NCBI RefSeq assembly: GCF_965230805.1
Contig: NZ_OZ246019.1
Span: 4,154,001 to 4,218,000, forward strand
Direction of reading: 5' to 3'
Source of the DNA: Marinifilum sp965230805
GTDB lineage: Bacteria; Bacteroidota; Bacteroidia; Bacteroidales; Marinifilaceae
DNA length: 64,000 bases
In this document: positions 26,884-35,971 of the stretch, piece after piece
Position numbering within the stretch: the first letter of the stretch is position 1
Layout of the letters: every line of letters begins with the position of its first letter
Program-made: the position numbers and the translations under genes
Notes under the pieces: model-generated
What the model saw: only the letters and a program-made list of their open reading frames with translations
Told to the model about the DNA's origin: nothing
Databases searched by the model: none

Positions 26884-27603
26884 ATGGCCAGCACAACAAG
26901 ACTCTATAACTGTTCCGATGCAGTTTTTATTAGTTTTTCAGGTCAAATCATTAGCATACTTGACCAGGAACATTCTAAATTCGAATTATTTTCAAATCAT
27001 TTTACACCCGAAACTTTACAAGCTTTAAAAGACAAGTTGGCTTCAGCTGATAAAATCCCTTCCGATAATGTTTATATCGATATTCAGGCAAAGTCTACCG
27101 AAAATATCAACAAAGCAGTAGACGATTGTGGAAAGTTATACCAACGATGCAAGTTCGATATTGAATTGGTATTTCCGAATGAAAAGAACATTTGGAATCA
27201 GTTTGGTTTTAATGATTACGAAGATGCTCGTAAATCTGCCAGAAACATGTATATGTTCTATTCTGATTTTCAATTTATGGTAAACTTGCATAAAGATGAG
27301 CTGATGAAAACAGCATGGACGGAAGAGAGGTTTACCCAGATTGAACAGCATAAAACAAATTTAAAGTCATTAATGGATGCCCAAACCAAAAGTATGGTTG
27401 AGCGTGGCAAAGCAACCGAAAAGCGTGTTGAGGCATTAAATGTATTATACGATGGTTTGGCTAAGTATGTAAAAGCAGCCAAATATATCTACGAAGACAA
27501 TGAAGAAATTCTGAAGTGGTTTAAATTTCCGGTTACTTCAAACGGAAAGAAGGATGACGAAGCTGCTGACCAAGTAGCAGGCGACGAAAAAACAGATGCA
27601 TAG
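26884..27603 (+). CDS. Helical protein of unknown function
   Basis: The 239-residue protein is hydrophilic and mostly helical, with no signal peptide or membrane segment and a disordered acidic tail (DDEAADQVAGDEKTDA). No known motif is recognised. Its centre carries many aromatic residues (NIWNQFGFNDYEDARKSARNMYMFYSDFQF). It lies alone behind about 1.3 kb of non-coding DNA with a 21-bp repeat array and is closed by a bidirectional terminator. The position after a tandem repeat is shared with the gene at 445, which is of similar length. Confidence 0.75.
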   Translation: MASTTRLYNCSDAVFISFSGQIISILDQEHSKFELFSNHFTPETLQALKDKLASADKIPSDNVYIDIQAKSTENINKAVDDCGKLYQRCKFDIELVFPNEKNIWNQFGFNDYEDARKSARNMYMFYSDFQFMVNLHKDELMKTAWTEERFTQIEQHKTNLKSLMDAQTKSMVERGKATEKRVEALNVLYDGLAKYVKAAKYIYEDNEEILKWFKFPVTSNGKKDDEAADQVAGDEKTDA

Positions 27604-27664
27604 ACATTATAAAGAAGCTCTGATAGTTAGTACATAGAATCATGGTTGGTTGAGTACTAAACTA

Positions 27665-27698
27665 AAACCCCGAACTGGTAATTCGGGGTTTATTTTTT
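27665..27698. terminator. Bidirectional terminator
   Basis: AAACCCCGAA and TTCGGGGTTT form a 10-bp stem around a 7-nt loop, followed by TATTTTTTAT. It separates convergent genes. Confidence 0.85.
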
Positions 27699-27745
27699 AT
27701 TTATATGTCTGCAATGCGAGAATAGATGGGCAAATGTTCAAGCAT

Positions 27746-28951
27746 TTATTTTTTCGAAATACCATGCTCAAGCTTTCTGGTATAAGTTAATTTAGCCTGT
27801 GGTTTCCAGGTTTTACCTTGGTCGTTCGAGATTTTATTCTCTACAATAAACTCATGCATATTGATTTTTGTGTAAGTAAACTGTCGGCAGGTTCTTGCAG
27901 GCATTTTTATATCAGAATAACTTATTTTGGTATCTTCTACAAGCAAAACATTTTCTTTTAATTCTCCCTGATACAATTCAAATGTTGAGGTAAAATCGTT
28001 GAAAGCTGCAATTCGGTATTTTTTACTGGCAGCATCATAAGTATAATTAATGCTTAAGGTGTTCGGAAAGTGATTTTCGTAACTAATATTTTCCTGCAAC
28101 AGATTGGTAGAAGTAAACTTTATGCACGATTCGGTTGTGCCTCGGTCTTGGAGGTTTCCGCGGCGCCCAACAAATTCGAGCGTTACATTCCAATTTCCCT
28201 CCATATAAGCAAGTTTAGCTATTTCTTTGCGCTTAGGCATTGCAAATAAGGATGTATCAACTTTTGGATTAACTTCTATATTTTCGATCTGAGTAATGCG
28301 ATCGCGCTGCCAAAATATTCGTTCAATAAAGAAAGGAATGATAAGCCCGTCAACCTCTCTAAAATCATCGTAATACATTTCGGCCGGCACCGATTGTGCA
28401 AAATCAACCCAAGGAGCTTCGCATTTGTACTCCAAATAGGTATTTGTATCCAGATACCATTTTTCAGATTTTCCATCTTCACGGGTAAGTTCAATCACAA
28501 ACATCTCCAATCCATCCACATTTTCTTTGCCAAGGTATTCCACTTTATGTCCTCTTTCCTTGTAGTTTAAAAAAGGAGTAAAGAATTCGGCTTTTTGTTT
28601 AAAAACATTGGTTTCACTTGCGTTGATATTTCGGGCATAATCGATTTCTTGCCAGGGATCAATGGTCCATCCACACTTGCCATTAAAACCTTCAAAAACA
28701 TGTTTTTCGCCAAGGTATAAATCTGCGTAGTATGCACCGCATTTGGTTTTGTAGCAGGTAAATTCTTTTTCAAGACTAAAAGCAGTAAACCTTCCGGATA
28801 TTTTTAGTGCCTTTACCTTAGCCCATTTATCTTTGCCTCCGTGGGCTGTTATGTGCTTGCTTATAATTTCTTCCGCTGTTTGTGCCCAAACGAAGGCAGG
28901 CATCATAAACAGGGCAATCATTACAAATGCATGTACTAGTTTTAGTTTCAT
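27746..28951 (-). CDS. Secreted LolA-like/DUF1579-like protein
   Basis: The 401-residue protein has a signal peptide (ending near FVWAQT). The N-terminal half (about residues 25-240; EEIISKHITAHGGKDKWAKVKALKISGRF) resembles outer-membrane lipoprotein-sorting (LolA-like) folds of Bacteroidota. The second half (from LAYMEGNWNVTLEFVGRRG) resembles DUF1579-type beta-barrel domains. The combination suggests a periplasmic lipid- or ligand-binding protein, but no function is known. It lies 53 nt after a PQQ-propeller gene on the same strand, so the two may be co-transcribed. Confidence 0.65.
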   Translation of the reverse strand: MKLKLVHAFVMIALFMMPAFVWAQTAEEIISKHITAHGGKDKWAKVKALKISGRFTAFSLEKEFTCYKTKCGAYYADLYLGEKHVFEGFNGKCGWTIDPWQEIDYARNINASETNVFKQKAEFFTPFLNYKERGHKVEYLGKENVDGLEMFVIELTREDGKSEKWYLDTNTYLEYKCEAPWVDFAQSVPAEMYYDDFREVDGLIIPFFIERIFWQRDRITQIENIEVNPKVDTSLFAMPKRKEIAKLAYMEGNWNVTLEFVGRRGNLQDRGTTESCIKFTSTNLLQENISYENHFPNTLSINYTYDAASKKYRIAAFNDFTSTFELYQGELKENVLLVEDTKISYSDIKMPARTCRQFTYTKINMHEFIVENKISNDQGKTWKPQAKLTYTRKLEHGISKK

Positions 28952-29004
28952 TTTGGGTCTGTTTTTATTGATTATATTTTTGCTTTGTCTGCTTTATATC
29001 CAAA

Positions 29005-30231
29005 TTATTCTAATTCGTAACAGGCCATTTCAGTTAGGTTTCTTAAGTATATCTTACCATTTGCAAAGGAGGGAGCGGTCCACGATTTTCCATCTAAGGC
29101 TTGTATGCTTCCCAGTTCGGTAAAGGCATCCGAACTAGCTTTTACTTGTATTAATTTGCCTTTATCGGATAATACCAATAATTGATCCCCCAATCGAATT
29201 AAACTTCCTTTGCCAAATCCTCTCTTGGTCCATTTTTTTTCTCCTGTTTTCACAGATATGCATTGAAGTGCAGCTACATGAAAACCGTATACATGTCCAT
29301 TGTAATGAAGGGACGAACTGTAGTCGTTTTTCATGCTGGTGCCTCGCAATATTTCCTTTGCTTTGTTATTGTTTATCTCAAGCACAATAAATGCAGGATT
29401 TCGAATCGCTGATATAAAGATTTTATTGCCATCAAACACAATGGGCATCCCGGTAGGATTGCTTATTGCAGAATTATAGGTCCAGATGGTATCGCCCGCA
29501 GTAGTTAAGGAGTAAATTTTTCTTCCATTCGCAAAAATAATGCTTTGCTGCTCGTTTATTTTGCCTGCAACAGGAGAGTTGTAAGTTGCCATACCATCAC
29601 CTTTTTTCCATATTTCTTTACCTGATTGTTTATCAAAGGCCATAAAAGCTCTTGAGTCGGTTCCTCCCACTTCAACAATTACATTATTTCCTATTAATAA
29701 AGGCGAAGAGCAAAATCCCCACCTGGGAATCTTGCTGCCATATTCCTTCATAAAGTCGACTTGCCAAACTGTTTTCCCATTTTTCTTTGTATTGGCCGAG
29801 AGTTTGCCGTAACTACTTAAGCTGTAAACATTCTTTTCTCCAATGGCAGGAGTCGATCTGGGGCCATCACCAAAAGTATCGAAAAACATCTTGTCAACCT
29901 TTGTTCGCCAAATTTCTTTGCCGGTTTTGGCATCAAAAGCAGCAATAAATTCATCACCGGTAATGCTATCTTGCTTTTCGCTAATCATTGTGTAAATTTT
30001 ATCGCCCGAAATGGTAAGTTCCGAAAATCCATCTCCTAGTTTTTTCTTCCAAATCAGTTTGGGAGATTTCTCTTTAAAACTACTTAGTTCGATATTGTCT
30101 GCCGAACCGTTTCGCTTAGATCCTCTAAATTGATTCCATTCCTGATTTTGTGTTTCCTGTGAATGCGTAGTAGTAATTGAGGCTGAAAGTAGCAATGCAA
30201 GAATGCTTAAAATGAGCTTTGTTTGTTTCAT
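29005..30231 (-). CDS. Secreted PQQ-like beta-propeller protein
   Basis: The 408-residue protein has a signal peptide (ending near THSQE) and then repeated PQQ-type blades: WNQFRGSKRNGSADN, LIWKKKLGDGFSELTISGDKIY, AFDAKTGKEIWRTKVD, AFDKQSGKEIWKKGDGMATYNSPVAG and VKTGEKKWTKRGFGKGSLI. The repeated G(K/E)xxW docking motif is typical. Such proteins resemble BamB or PQQ dehydrogenases, but the blades here lack an obvious catalytic or PQQ-binding site, so a binding or scaffolding role is more likely. Confidence 0.82.
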   Translation of the reverse strand: MKQTKLILSILALLLSASITTTHSQETQNQEWNQFRGSKRNGSADNIELSSFKEKSPKLIWKKKLGDGFSELTISGDKIYTMISEKQDSITGDEFIAAFDAKTGKEIWRTKVDKMFFDTFGDGPRSTPAIGEKNVYSLSSYGKLSANTKKNGKTVWQVDFMKEYGSKIPRWGFCSSPLLIGNNVIVEVGGTDSRAFMAFDKQSGKEIWKKGDGMATYNSPVAGKINEQQSIIFANGRKIYSLTTAGDTIWTYNSAISNPTGMPIVFDGNKIFISAIRNPAFIVLEINNNKAKEILRGTSMKNDYSSSLHYNGHVYGFHVAALQCISVKTGEKKWTKRGFGKGSLIRLGDQLLVLSDKGKLIQVKASSDAFTELGSIQALDGKSWTAPSFANGKIYLRNLTEMACYELE

Positions 30232-30622
30232 TCTTAGTTGGTGTTAATTCGTTTCTGCTTAAGCAGATATAAGTTTAAAAATCTTATTCACTTCTTCATA
30301 ACTATCAAATTTTACGCCTAAGGATTGAAGTAACAAGCAATTAGAGAATTAATAATAAAAGCATCCTGAAAACGCTCTTTGAATTGTTCGATAGTGAACG
30401 CAATATGTACGTATTTGAATAAGCCTAATCTGCTTATTTAGAATGAAAACTGTTGCGAGATATGTAAATGTTAAGATGTGCTATAAACTGTGAAGTGGCT
30501 TATTTAAAAAGGATATTAATAGTTTAATTGTGTTCCCAAACAGTTGAAGTTTGACAAGATCAGTAACATAAATATTAAACTTTGCAGTCCTTGTTTAGAA
30601 TGCCAATTTACTTTTAGATCTA
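30232..30622. other. Intergenic, 391 bp, with promoter for the hydrogenase-like operon
   Basis: A promoter-like pair, TTTG at 30550-30553 and TAAACTTTG at 30576-30584, lies about 40 nt before the start at 30623, although the -7 box has one extra base. A perfect palindrome CTGCTTAAGCAG occurs at 30255-30266. Nothing else was recognised. Confidence 0.45.
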
Positions 30623-32329
30623 ATGGATATATTAAAACCGGTTTATACCGAACAGAACGATTGTCAAGATTGCTATAAGTGCATTCGCGAATGTACTTTA
30701 AAGGCAATTAAAGTAGTTAACAATTCAGCACAAATTCTACATAAGGATTGTATTTATTGTGGTACTTGCACACAAATATGTCCTGTAAATGCAAAAAAAG
30801 TTCGAGATGATGTCAAGCGTGTTAAGAAAATGATTTATGCTGGCAAAAAGCTTATTGTATCGCTTGCTCCTTCTTATGTAACCGAGTTTCCTAATTTAAA
30901 AGATGAGCAGCTGATTACTGCATTAAAAGAGCTTGGATTTGCTGAGGTTTCAGAAACAGCACTGGGTGCTCAGGAAGTTTCAAAGCACGTAGCCAATTAT
31001 GTAGATCATGGCAGTAATGGTGTGTATATTTCATCGGCATGCCCTTCGGTAGTGGAAATGATTTGCAAGCACTTTCCTGATTTTACGGATAATATTACAC
31101 CATTTTTGTCTCCATTGTTAACTCATGCTAAGTATCTTAAAGAAAACTATCCAGATGCAAGTATAGTTTTTATTGGTCCATGTATAGCCAAAAAAGCAGA
31201 AAGCGATGAGTTTCCGGATTTGCTGAATGCGTCATTAAGCTTTACCGATTTAAAGAATTGGTTTGAGGAGGAAAATCTTGATCCATATTTATTCCCCGAA
31301 GATGAAGAAGCAAACAGTTTTATCCCGGGTAAGGCCGGAAAAGGGATCCTCTATCCAATTGATGGGGGAATGATAATGGGAATGAAGAACAATGTAAGCG
31401 CAACTGATGCGGTATATATGACTTTTTCAGGCATAAGAAATATTCAAAATGTACTTGGCGATTTGAATAAATATCGCAAGAACAATAAGTTGTTTTTGGA
31501 ATTATTGGCATGCGAAGGGGGGTGTGTAAATGGTCCTGGTGCCGAAAAGGAATATTCAACTGCCATTAAAAGATTAGAGGTAATTGATAAGCTGGATCAG
31601 GAAGAGCCTGTTGTTTTAAATACAAACTTTTCTATCCAACGAAATTTTGATTCCATTACTCCAATTCCAAGACACGAGCATTCGGAAAATAGCATTAAAG
31701 AAGCCTTAACCATGATTGACAAATACTCAAACAAAGATGAGATCAATTGTGGTGGTTGTGGATACAACTCATGCAGGGAATTTGCAGAAGCTTATCTTGA
31801 TGATAAATCAGAACCAAATATGTGCGCATCATATATGAGAAAAATCGCACAGGATAAATCATCAGCTTTGCTTCGAAAAATTCCATCGGGTGTGGTAATT
31901 GTAAATAACGAACTCAAAATAATTGAGGCAAACCAAAGTTTTGCAGGAATTCTAGGGCAAGAGATGGAAGAAGTATATCAAAATATTCCAGGCTTAGTTG
32001 ATGCTGATTTGAAAAAAATAATACCATTTCATAAGCTGTTTTCTTCCGCTTTAACCACTGGCGTTGATAATCTGGAAAGGGACATTAAGTATGGAAACAA
32101 GATGTTGCATGTGAGTATTTTTAGTATCCAGAAAAATAAAGTGATTGGAGCAATTTTAAGAGACATGTCGCAACCTTACATTCAAAGAGAAGAAGTTGTG
32201 AACAGAGCCAAAACAGTAAACAGAAAAAACCTGGAGACAGTTCAGAAGATTGCATACTTGTTGGGCGAGAATGCCTCGGAGACTGAGGAGATGCTGAATT
32301 CGATTGTAGAATTTTATACTTCGGTATAA
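30623..32329 (+). CDS. [FeFe]-hydrogenase-like sensory protein with PAS domain (copy 1)
   Basis: The 568-residue protein has two ferredoxin [4Fe-4S] motifs (Cys14/17/20/24 and 43/46/49/53), a catalytic-domain region with all four H-cluster Cys positions (Cys140 in SSACPS; Cys187 in GPCIAKKAE; Cys297 and Cys301 in ACEGGC), an FeS domain (Cys376/379/384/401) and a PAS domain (about 415-510). In L1 the proton-relay Cys of catalytic enzymes is Ala139. This layout matches sensory group C (HydS-like) enzymes, which are thought to sense H2 or redox state rather than drive respiration. It is followed by a PP2C-type phosphatase 24 nt downstream. No HydE, HydF or HydG maturase is in the window. Confidence 0.88.
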   Translation: MDILKPVYTEQNDCQDCYKCIRECTLKAIKVVNNSAQILHKDCIYCGTCTQICPVNAKKVRDDVKRVKKMIYAGKKLIVSLAPSYVTEFPNLKDEQLITALKELGFAEVSETALGAQEVSKHVANYVDHGSNGVYISSACPSVVEMICKHFPDFTDNITPFLSPLLTHAKYLKENYPDASIVFIGPCIAKKAESDEFPDLLNASLSFTDLKNWFEEENLDPYLFPEDEEANSFIPGKAGKGILYPIDGGMIMGMKNNVSATDAVYMTFSGIRNIQNVLGDLNKYRKNNKLFLELLACEGGCVNGPGAEKEYSTAIKRLEVIDKLDQEEPVVLNTNFSIQRNFDSITPIPRHEHSENSIKEALTMIDKYSNKDEINCGGCGYNSCREFAEAYLDDKSEPNMCASYMRKIAQDKSSALLRKIPSGVVIVNNELKIIEANQSFAGILGQEMEEVYQNIPGLVDADLKKIIPFHKLFSSALTTGVDNLERDIKYGNKMLHVSIFSIQKNKVIGAILRDMSQPYIQREEVVNRAKTVNRKNLETVQKIAYLLGENASETEEMLNSIVEFYTSV

Positions 32330-32353
32330 GTAAAGAGCAAAAGTTAGATCGTT

Positions 32354-33538
32354 ATGCATGATGATTTTTATATAGAGGTGGAGTGTCAGCAAATAAATCA
32401 ATTGGGGCAATCGATATGTGGCGATGTTTTTATGTCGCGAAAGTTAAAGGATGAGGGCAGAACAATTCTCGTTCTCTCCGATGGGTTGGGCAGTGGTGTA
32501 AAGGCTAATGTATTGGCTACTTTAACATCTTCAATGATTTTGAATTATATGAAGGTGAATAAGGACATCAGAAAAGCAGCTGAGGTAATCATGAAAACTT
32601 TACCTGTTTGCAGTAAACGAAAAGCAGGATATTCTACATTTACCATTGTTGAAGTAGAATGTGATGGAGAAACTCGCATTATTTGCTACGATAATCCCGA
32701 TTGTTTAATTCTTAGAGGTTTGGAGTTATTTAAACCCGAATATCAAGAGTTACATCCCGAAGGAGATGCAAATAAGGACAAAATCCTATATTCTTATCAA
32801 TTTAAAGCACATAAAGAGGATCGAATTATTTTCTGTTCTGATGGAGTTACAAATTCGGGCATGGGAACAAATCGTTTGCCCTTTGGTTGGGGGATGGATA
32901 ATGTATACCAATTTGCGAAAAGGCTTATCAGAAAACAACCATATATTTCAGCTCGTCGTTTGGGAAATGAAATAGTGGAAAGAGCATGTGCCAACAATAG
33001 CAATCAACCTAAGGATGATATTTCGTGCGCAGTGCTCTATTGCCGCGAACCCCGAAATTTAATGATCTGTACAGGTCCTCCTTACGAAAAATCTAAAGAT
33101 GCAAAGCTGGTAAAACAATTGCGTGAGTTCGAAGGAACAAAGATTGTGTGTGGCGGAACAACGGCAGGTATAGTCTCGCGAGAACTGCAAGAATCGATTG
33201 TGCTCGATTTAAATGTGTATGACAGCGAAATACCACCAGTCTCTTATATTAATGGTATTGATTTGGTAACCGAAGGTATTTTAACCTTAGGTAAGGTTCA
33301 TAGGATACTAAATGCCTTTAATCAAAATACAGTACTTTGTAATGGTCCGGCGGATAGAATTATTAAGTTATTGCTGGAAAGCGATAAAATATTTATTATT
33401 AATGGCACGAAAATAAATGTAGCACATCAAGATCCTAAGCTTCCCGTTGAATTAGAAATTAGAAGAACTATTGTTAAGAATATAGTTGCTCTGCTTGAGG
33501 AAAAGTTTTTAAAAGAAGTAGATCTTAGTTATATTTAA
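32354..33538 (+). CDS. SpoIIE/PP2C-type phosphatase of the hydrogenase module (copy 1)
   Basis: The 394-residue protein has the PP2C metal-binding motifs CGDVFMS, LSDGLGSGVKAN, SDGVTNSG and PKDDIS in order (about residues 22-225), so it is probably an active Ser/Thr phosphatase of the SpoIIE class. The C-terminal 165 residues contain ICTGPPYEKSKD and IVCGGTTAG and are shared with copy 2 at 35971; I do not recognise this domain. Phosphatases of this type commonly neighbour sensory [FeFe] hydrogenases, so the H2/redox state may control dephosphorylation of a partner. A MITE starts at the last base of its stop codon. Confidence 0.85.
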   Translation: MHDDFYIEVECQQINQLGQSICGDVFMSRKLKDEGRTILVLSDGLGSGVKANVLATLTSSMILNYMKVNKDIRKAAEVIMKTLPVCSKRKAGYSTFTIVEVECDGETRIICYDNPDCLILRGLELFKPEYQELHPEGDANKDKILYSYQFKAHKEDRIIFCSDGVTNSGMGTNRLPFGWGMDNVYQFAKRLIRKQPYISARRLGNEIVERACANNSNQPKDDISCAVLYCREPRNLMICTGPPYEKSKDAKLVKQLREFEGTKIVCGGTTAGIVSRELQESIVLDLNVYDSEIPPVSYINGIDLVTEGILTLGKVHRILNAFNQNTVLCNGPADRIIKLLLESDKIFIINGTKINVAHQDPKLPVELEIRRTIVKNIVALLEEKFLKEVDLSYI

Positions 33539-33791
33539 CCTGAGTTCGACCTAAAATTCCTTTACAGTGTGATCTGTTTGTAGTAGAAATTTTCGAAGGA
33601 AAAGTGGGATGTTTCAAGAAGATTAAATGACGTTGATACCAATGGGAGATAGACCCATGATGGAAAGTTCTCTTGATGCAAACGTCAAATTAAAAATTAT
33701 TTAAGATAGCTGGCTATTTTTACAGAATTTTTAATGTAAATCTATCTCAATTCTAAGTTTTCGGGGATGGATTTTTAGGTCGAGTTAAGCT
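33538..33791 (+). mobile_element. MITE copy 2, 254 bp, inside the hydrogenase module
   Basis: The ends ACCTGAGTTCGACCTAAAAT and the reverse complement of TTTTAGGTCGAGTTAAGCT match the terminal repeats of the other copies. It is flanked by TATTTA at 33532-33537 and 33792-33797, the reverse complement of the TAAATA duplication around copy 1. The target lies at the end of the phosphatase gene and preserves its stop codon. The interior keeps AGTAGAAATTTTCGAAGGAA, GGAAAGTTCTCTT and TTTTTAATGTAAATCTATC. Confidence 0.85.
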
Positions 33792-33828
33792 TATTTAAAC
33801 CATACAAAACACTAAATCAATAAACTAA

Positions 33829-34080
33829 ATGGCTGAAAAAATCGAAATCACAATCTGCTTGGGGAGTTCCTGCTTTTCTAGGGGAAATGGTAAAGCTCTG
33901 AAAGCAATTAATACTTATTTGGAGGAAAACAAACTAAAAGATAAGGTATTCTTTCATGGGGAGCTTTGTACGGGCAATTGTGCCAAAGGACCTATTCTTA
34001 AAATTGACGATGAGTTATATGAAGAAATAGATCCCGAAGGTGTAATTGAAATACTGAATGGGGTTTTTGGCCTTGTTTAG
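33829..34080 (+). CDS. Thioredoxin-like [2Fe-2S] ferredoxin
   Basis: The 83-residue protein is a thioredoxin-fold ferredoxin like the C-terminus of NuoE/HymA subunits. Cys ligands are in CLGSSCFSRG and LCTGNCAKGP (C-x4-C and C-x3-C), the usual spacing for a [2Fe-2S] cluster. It probably passes electrons to or from the hydrogenase-like protein 37 nt downstream. It lies between the two hydrogenase-phosphatase pairs. Confidence 0.88.
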   Translation: MAEKIEITICLGSSCFSRGNGKALKAINTYLEENKLKDKVFFHGELCTGNCAKGPILKIDDELYEEIDPEGVIEILNGVFGLV

Positions 34081-34117
34081 TTTAATGTTTAGTTTCCAAC
34101 CCTAAAATACCTGTAGT

Positions 34118-35971
34118 ATGTCTTTAATCCTAACCAATAAGGATAAATGCAATTTAAGTTATACTTGTATTCGTGTTTGTCCTGCAAAAGCAATAAAAAT
34201 TGAAAATGACCATGCTCATATAATCAAAAACAGATGTATAGGCTGCGGTAATTGTGTAAGCGTTTGTGCTCAGGATGCAATCGAATATAAAAATTCTGAG
34301 GATCAGGTAAAAATGATGCTAAATGGCAATGATCCGGTGGTAGCCATATGTGATCCAAGTATCTCCGGTGAGTTTGATGATATTCTTGATTATAGAAATT
34401 TTGTAGGAATGATACGGGCACTAGGATTTGATTATGTTGTTGAAGCTGCCTTTGGGGCAGATTTGGTAGCCTATAAGTACAAAAATCTATTCGATAATTT
34501 TCATGGCAAGTACTACATTTCAACAAAGTGCCCTGCTTTGGTGAATCAGGTAGAGAACTTTCATCCGGATTTGGTAGAAAATCTTGCGCCTATTGTACCA
34601 CCTGGGGTGGCAATGGCCAAAGTTGTTCGTAAAAAGTATGGCGAAAATGTAAAAATTGTTTCCTTATCTCCGTGTGTTGCCAGCAAGAATGATGTGAAGG
34701 CCTTTAATGGTTCTGATGGTGATATTCATGCTGTTCTCAGTTTTGTTGAACTTCGAAAGCTGTTCGAAGAATACAAGATAACAGAGAATTCTGTTGAATT
34801 CTCGGAGTTTGATCCTCCGTTTGCACGTTTGGGTGGTTTGTTCCCGATCAGCCATGGTTTGTTTCAGGCTGCTGAAATAGATGTTAGTATGTTGAATGGA
34901 GGAATCATCAGTACTGAGGGGCGAAATAATTTTCTGCGTTCTATCAATGAGTTTAAAACTCAGCATAATCTAAACCAACACTTGGACTTGTTTTATTGTG
35001 AAGGATGTATTATGGGACCGGGTACGTCATCAGGTGGTCGAAAATTTTCAAGAAGATCGCAAGTAATACGTTACGTGAGAAAGAGGCTTAAAACTTTTGA
35101 TGAAAAAGAATGGCAGAATGAAATTGCTGAGTATAGCGATTTGGATTTAAATCGTGGCTTTAAATCGAGAGGACAGAGCTTGCCAATTCCATCAGAAGAA
35201 GAAGTACATGCAGTACTTATTGAAATGGGCAAGGGAAAAATAGAGGATCAGTTGGGTTGTGGATCTTGTGGATATGAGTCGTGCAGAGAGTTTGCCATTG
35301 CAAAGTGTCAGGGTTTGGCGAATTACGAAATGTGTTCTTCCTATACCATTAAGAATATGAACTCTGTAATTAGAGAATTAAACTTCGCTAACGATAAATT
35401 ATCAAAAACAAAAACCGCCTTAAAAAAATCAGAACGAATTGCTAATGAGGAACGAATTGTGGCACAAGAGGCATCGGAAACAGTATCAGCAATGTTACAG
35501 AAATTACCCTCAGGAGTAGTGATTGTTGATGAGAATTTAAAGGTAATAGAGTCAAATAAGAGCTTTGTAGCTTTATTAGGAGAAGAAGCCAGATTGCTGA
35601 GTGAAATAATTCCGGGTTTGGTTGATGCTGATTTAACAAAGTTGATACCTTTCCACAAATTATTTTCAACTGTTATCCTAAATGGTGAAGATATTTTAAA
35701 TAGAGATGTTCATTATGGAAATTCGCTGTTTAATGTGTCAGTGTTTACCATTAAGAAGAACAAGATTGTAGGTGGTATCATTCGCGATTTATATGCACCA
35801 GAGGTTAGAAAAGAAGAGGTGATTGGCAGAGCAAGAGCAGTAATCAAAGAAAATCTTCAAACCGTTCAACAAATTGCATTCTTGTTGGGAGAAAGCGCTT
35901 CAAAGACAGAAAAGTTACTTAATTCAATTATTAAATCTCACACTCCGGGTGATGAAGAAAAAACTGAATAA
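34118..35971 (+). CDS. [FeFe]-hydrogenase-like sensory protein with coiled coil and PAS domain (copy 2)
   Basis: The 617-residue protein is a paralogue of the 30623 gene. Its first ferredoxin motif reads Cys11, Ser14, Cys17, Cys21, so one expected Cys is Ser; the second is complete (Cys40/43/46/50). H-cluster positions are Cys138 (STKCPA), Cys186 (SPCVASK) and Cys294/Cys297 (YCEGC), the last pair one residue closer than in copy 1. An FeS domain (Cys381/384/389/406), a predicted coiled coil (about 411-455) and a PAS domain (about 456-545) follow. The coiled coil is absent from copy 1. The gene overlaps the next phosphatase start by one base (TAATG), implying translational coupling. Confidence 0.88.
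   Translation: MSLILTNKDKCNLSYTCIRVCPAKAIKIENDHAHIIKNRCIGCGNCVSVCAQDAIEYKNSEDQVKMMLNGNDPVVAICDPSISGEFDDILDYRNFVGMIRALGFDYVVEAAFGADLVAYKYKNLFDNFHGKYYISTKCPALVNQVENFHPDLVENLAPIVPPGVAMAKVVRKKYGENVKIVSLSPCVASKNDVKAFNGSDGDIHAVLSFVELRKLFEEYKITENSVEFSEFDPPFARLGGLFPISHGLFQAAEIDVSMLNGGIISTEGRNNFLRSINEFKTQHNLNQHLDLFYCEGCIMGPGTSSGGRKFSRRSQVIRYVRKRLKTFDEKEWQNEIAEYSDLDLNRGFKSRGQSLPIPSEEEVHAVLIEMGKGKIEDQLGCGSCGYESCREFAIAKCQGLANYEMCSSYTIKNMNSVIRELNFANDKLSKTKTALKKSERIANEERIVAQEASETVSAMLQKLPSGVVIVDENLKVIESNKSFVALLGEEARLLSEIIPGLVDADLTKLIPFHKLFSTVILNGEDILNRDVHYGNSLFNVSVFTIKKNKIVGGIIRDLYAPEVRKEEVIGRARAVIKENLQTVQQIAFLLGESASKTEKLLNSIIKSHTPGDEEKTE

Noticed and set aside
34224..34526. Minus-strand frames inside the hydrogenase-like gene
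   Set aside because: They are antisense shadows of a conserved gene with no ribosome-binding site or family resemblance.
30623..35971. Bifurcating or respiratory hydrogenase
   Set aside because: There is no HydB/NuoF-type flavoprotein or maturase. L1 lacks the proton-relay Cys, and the PAS domains and phosphatases favour a sensory role.
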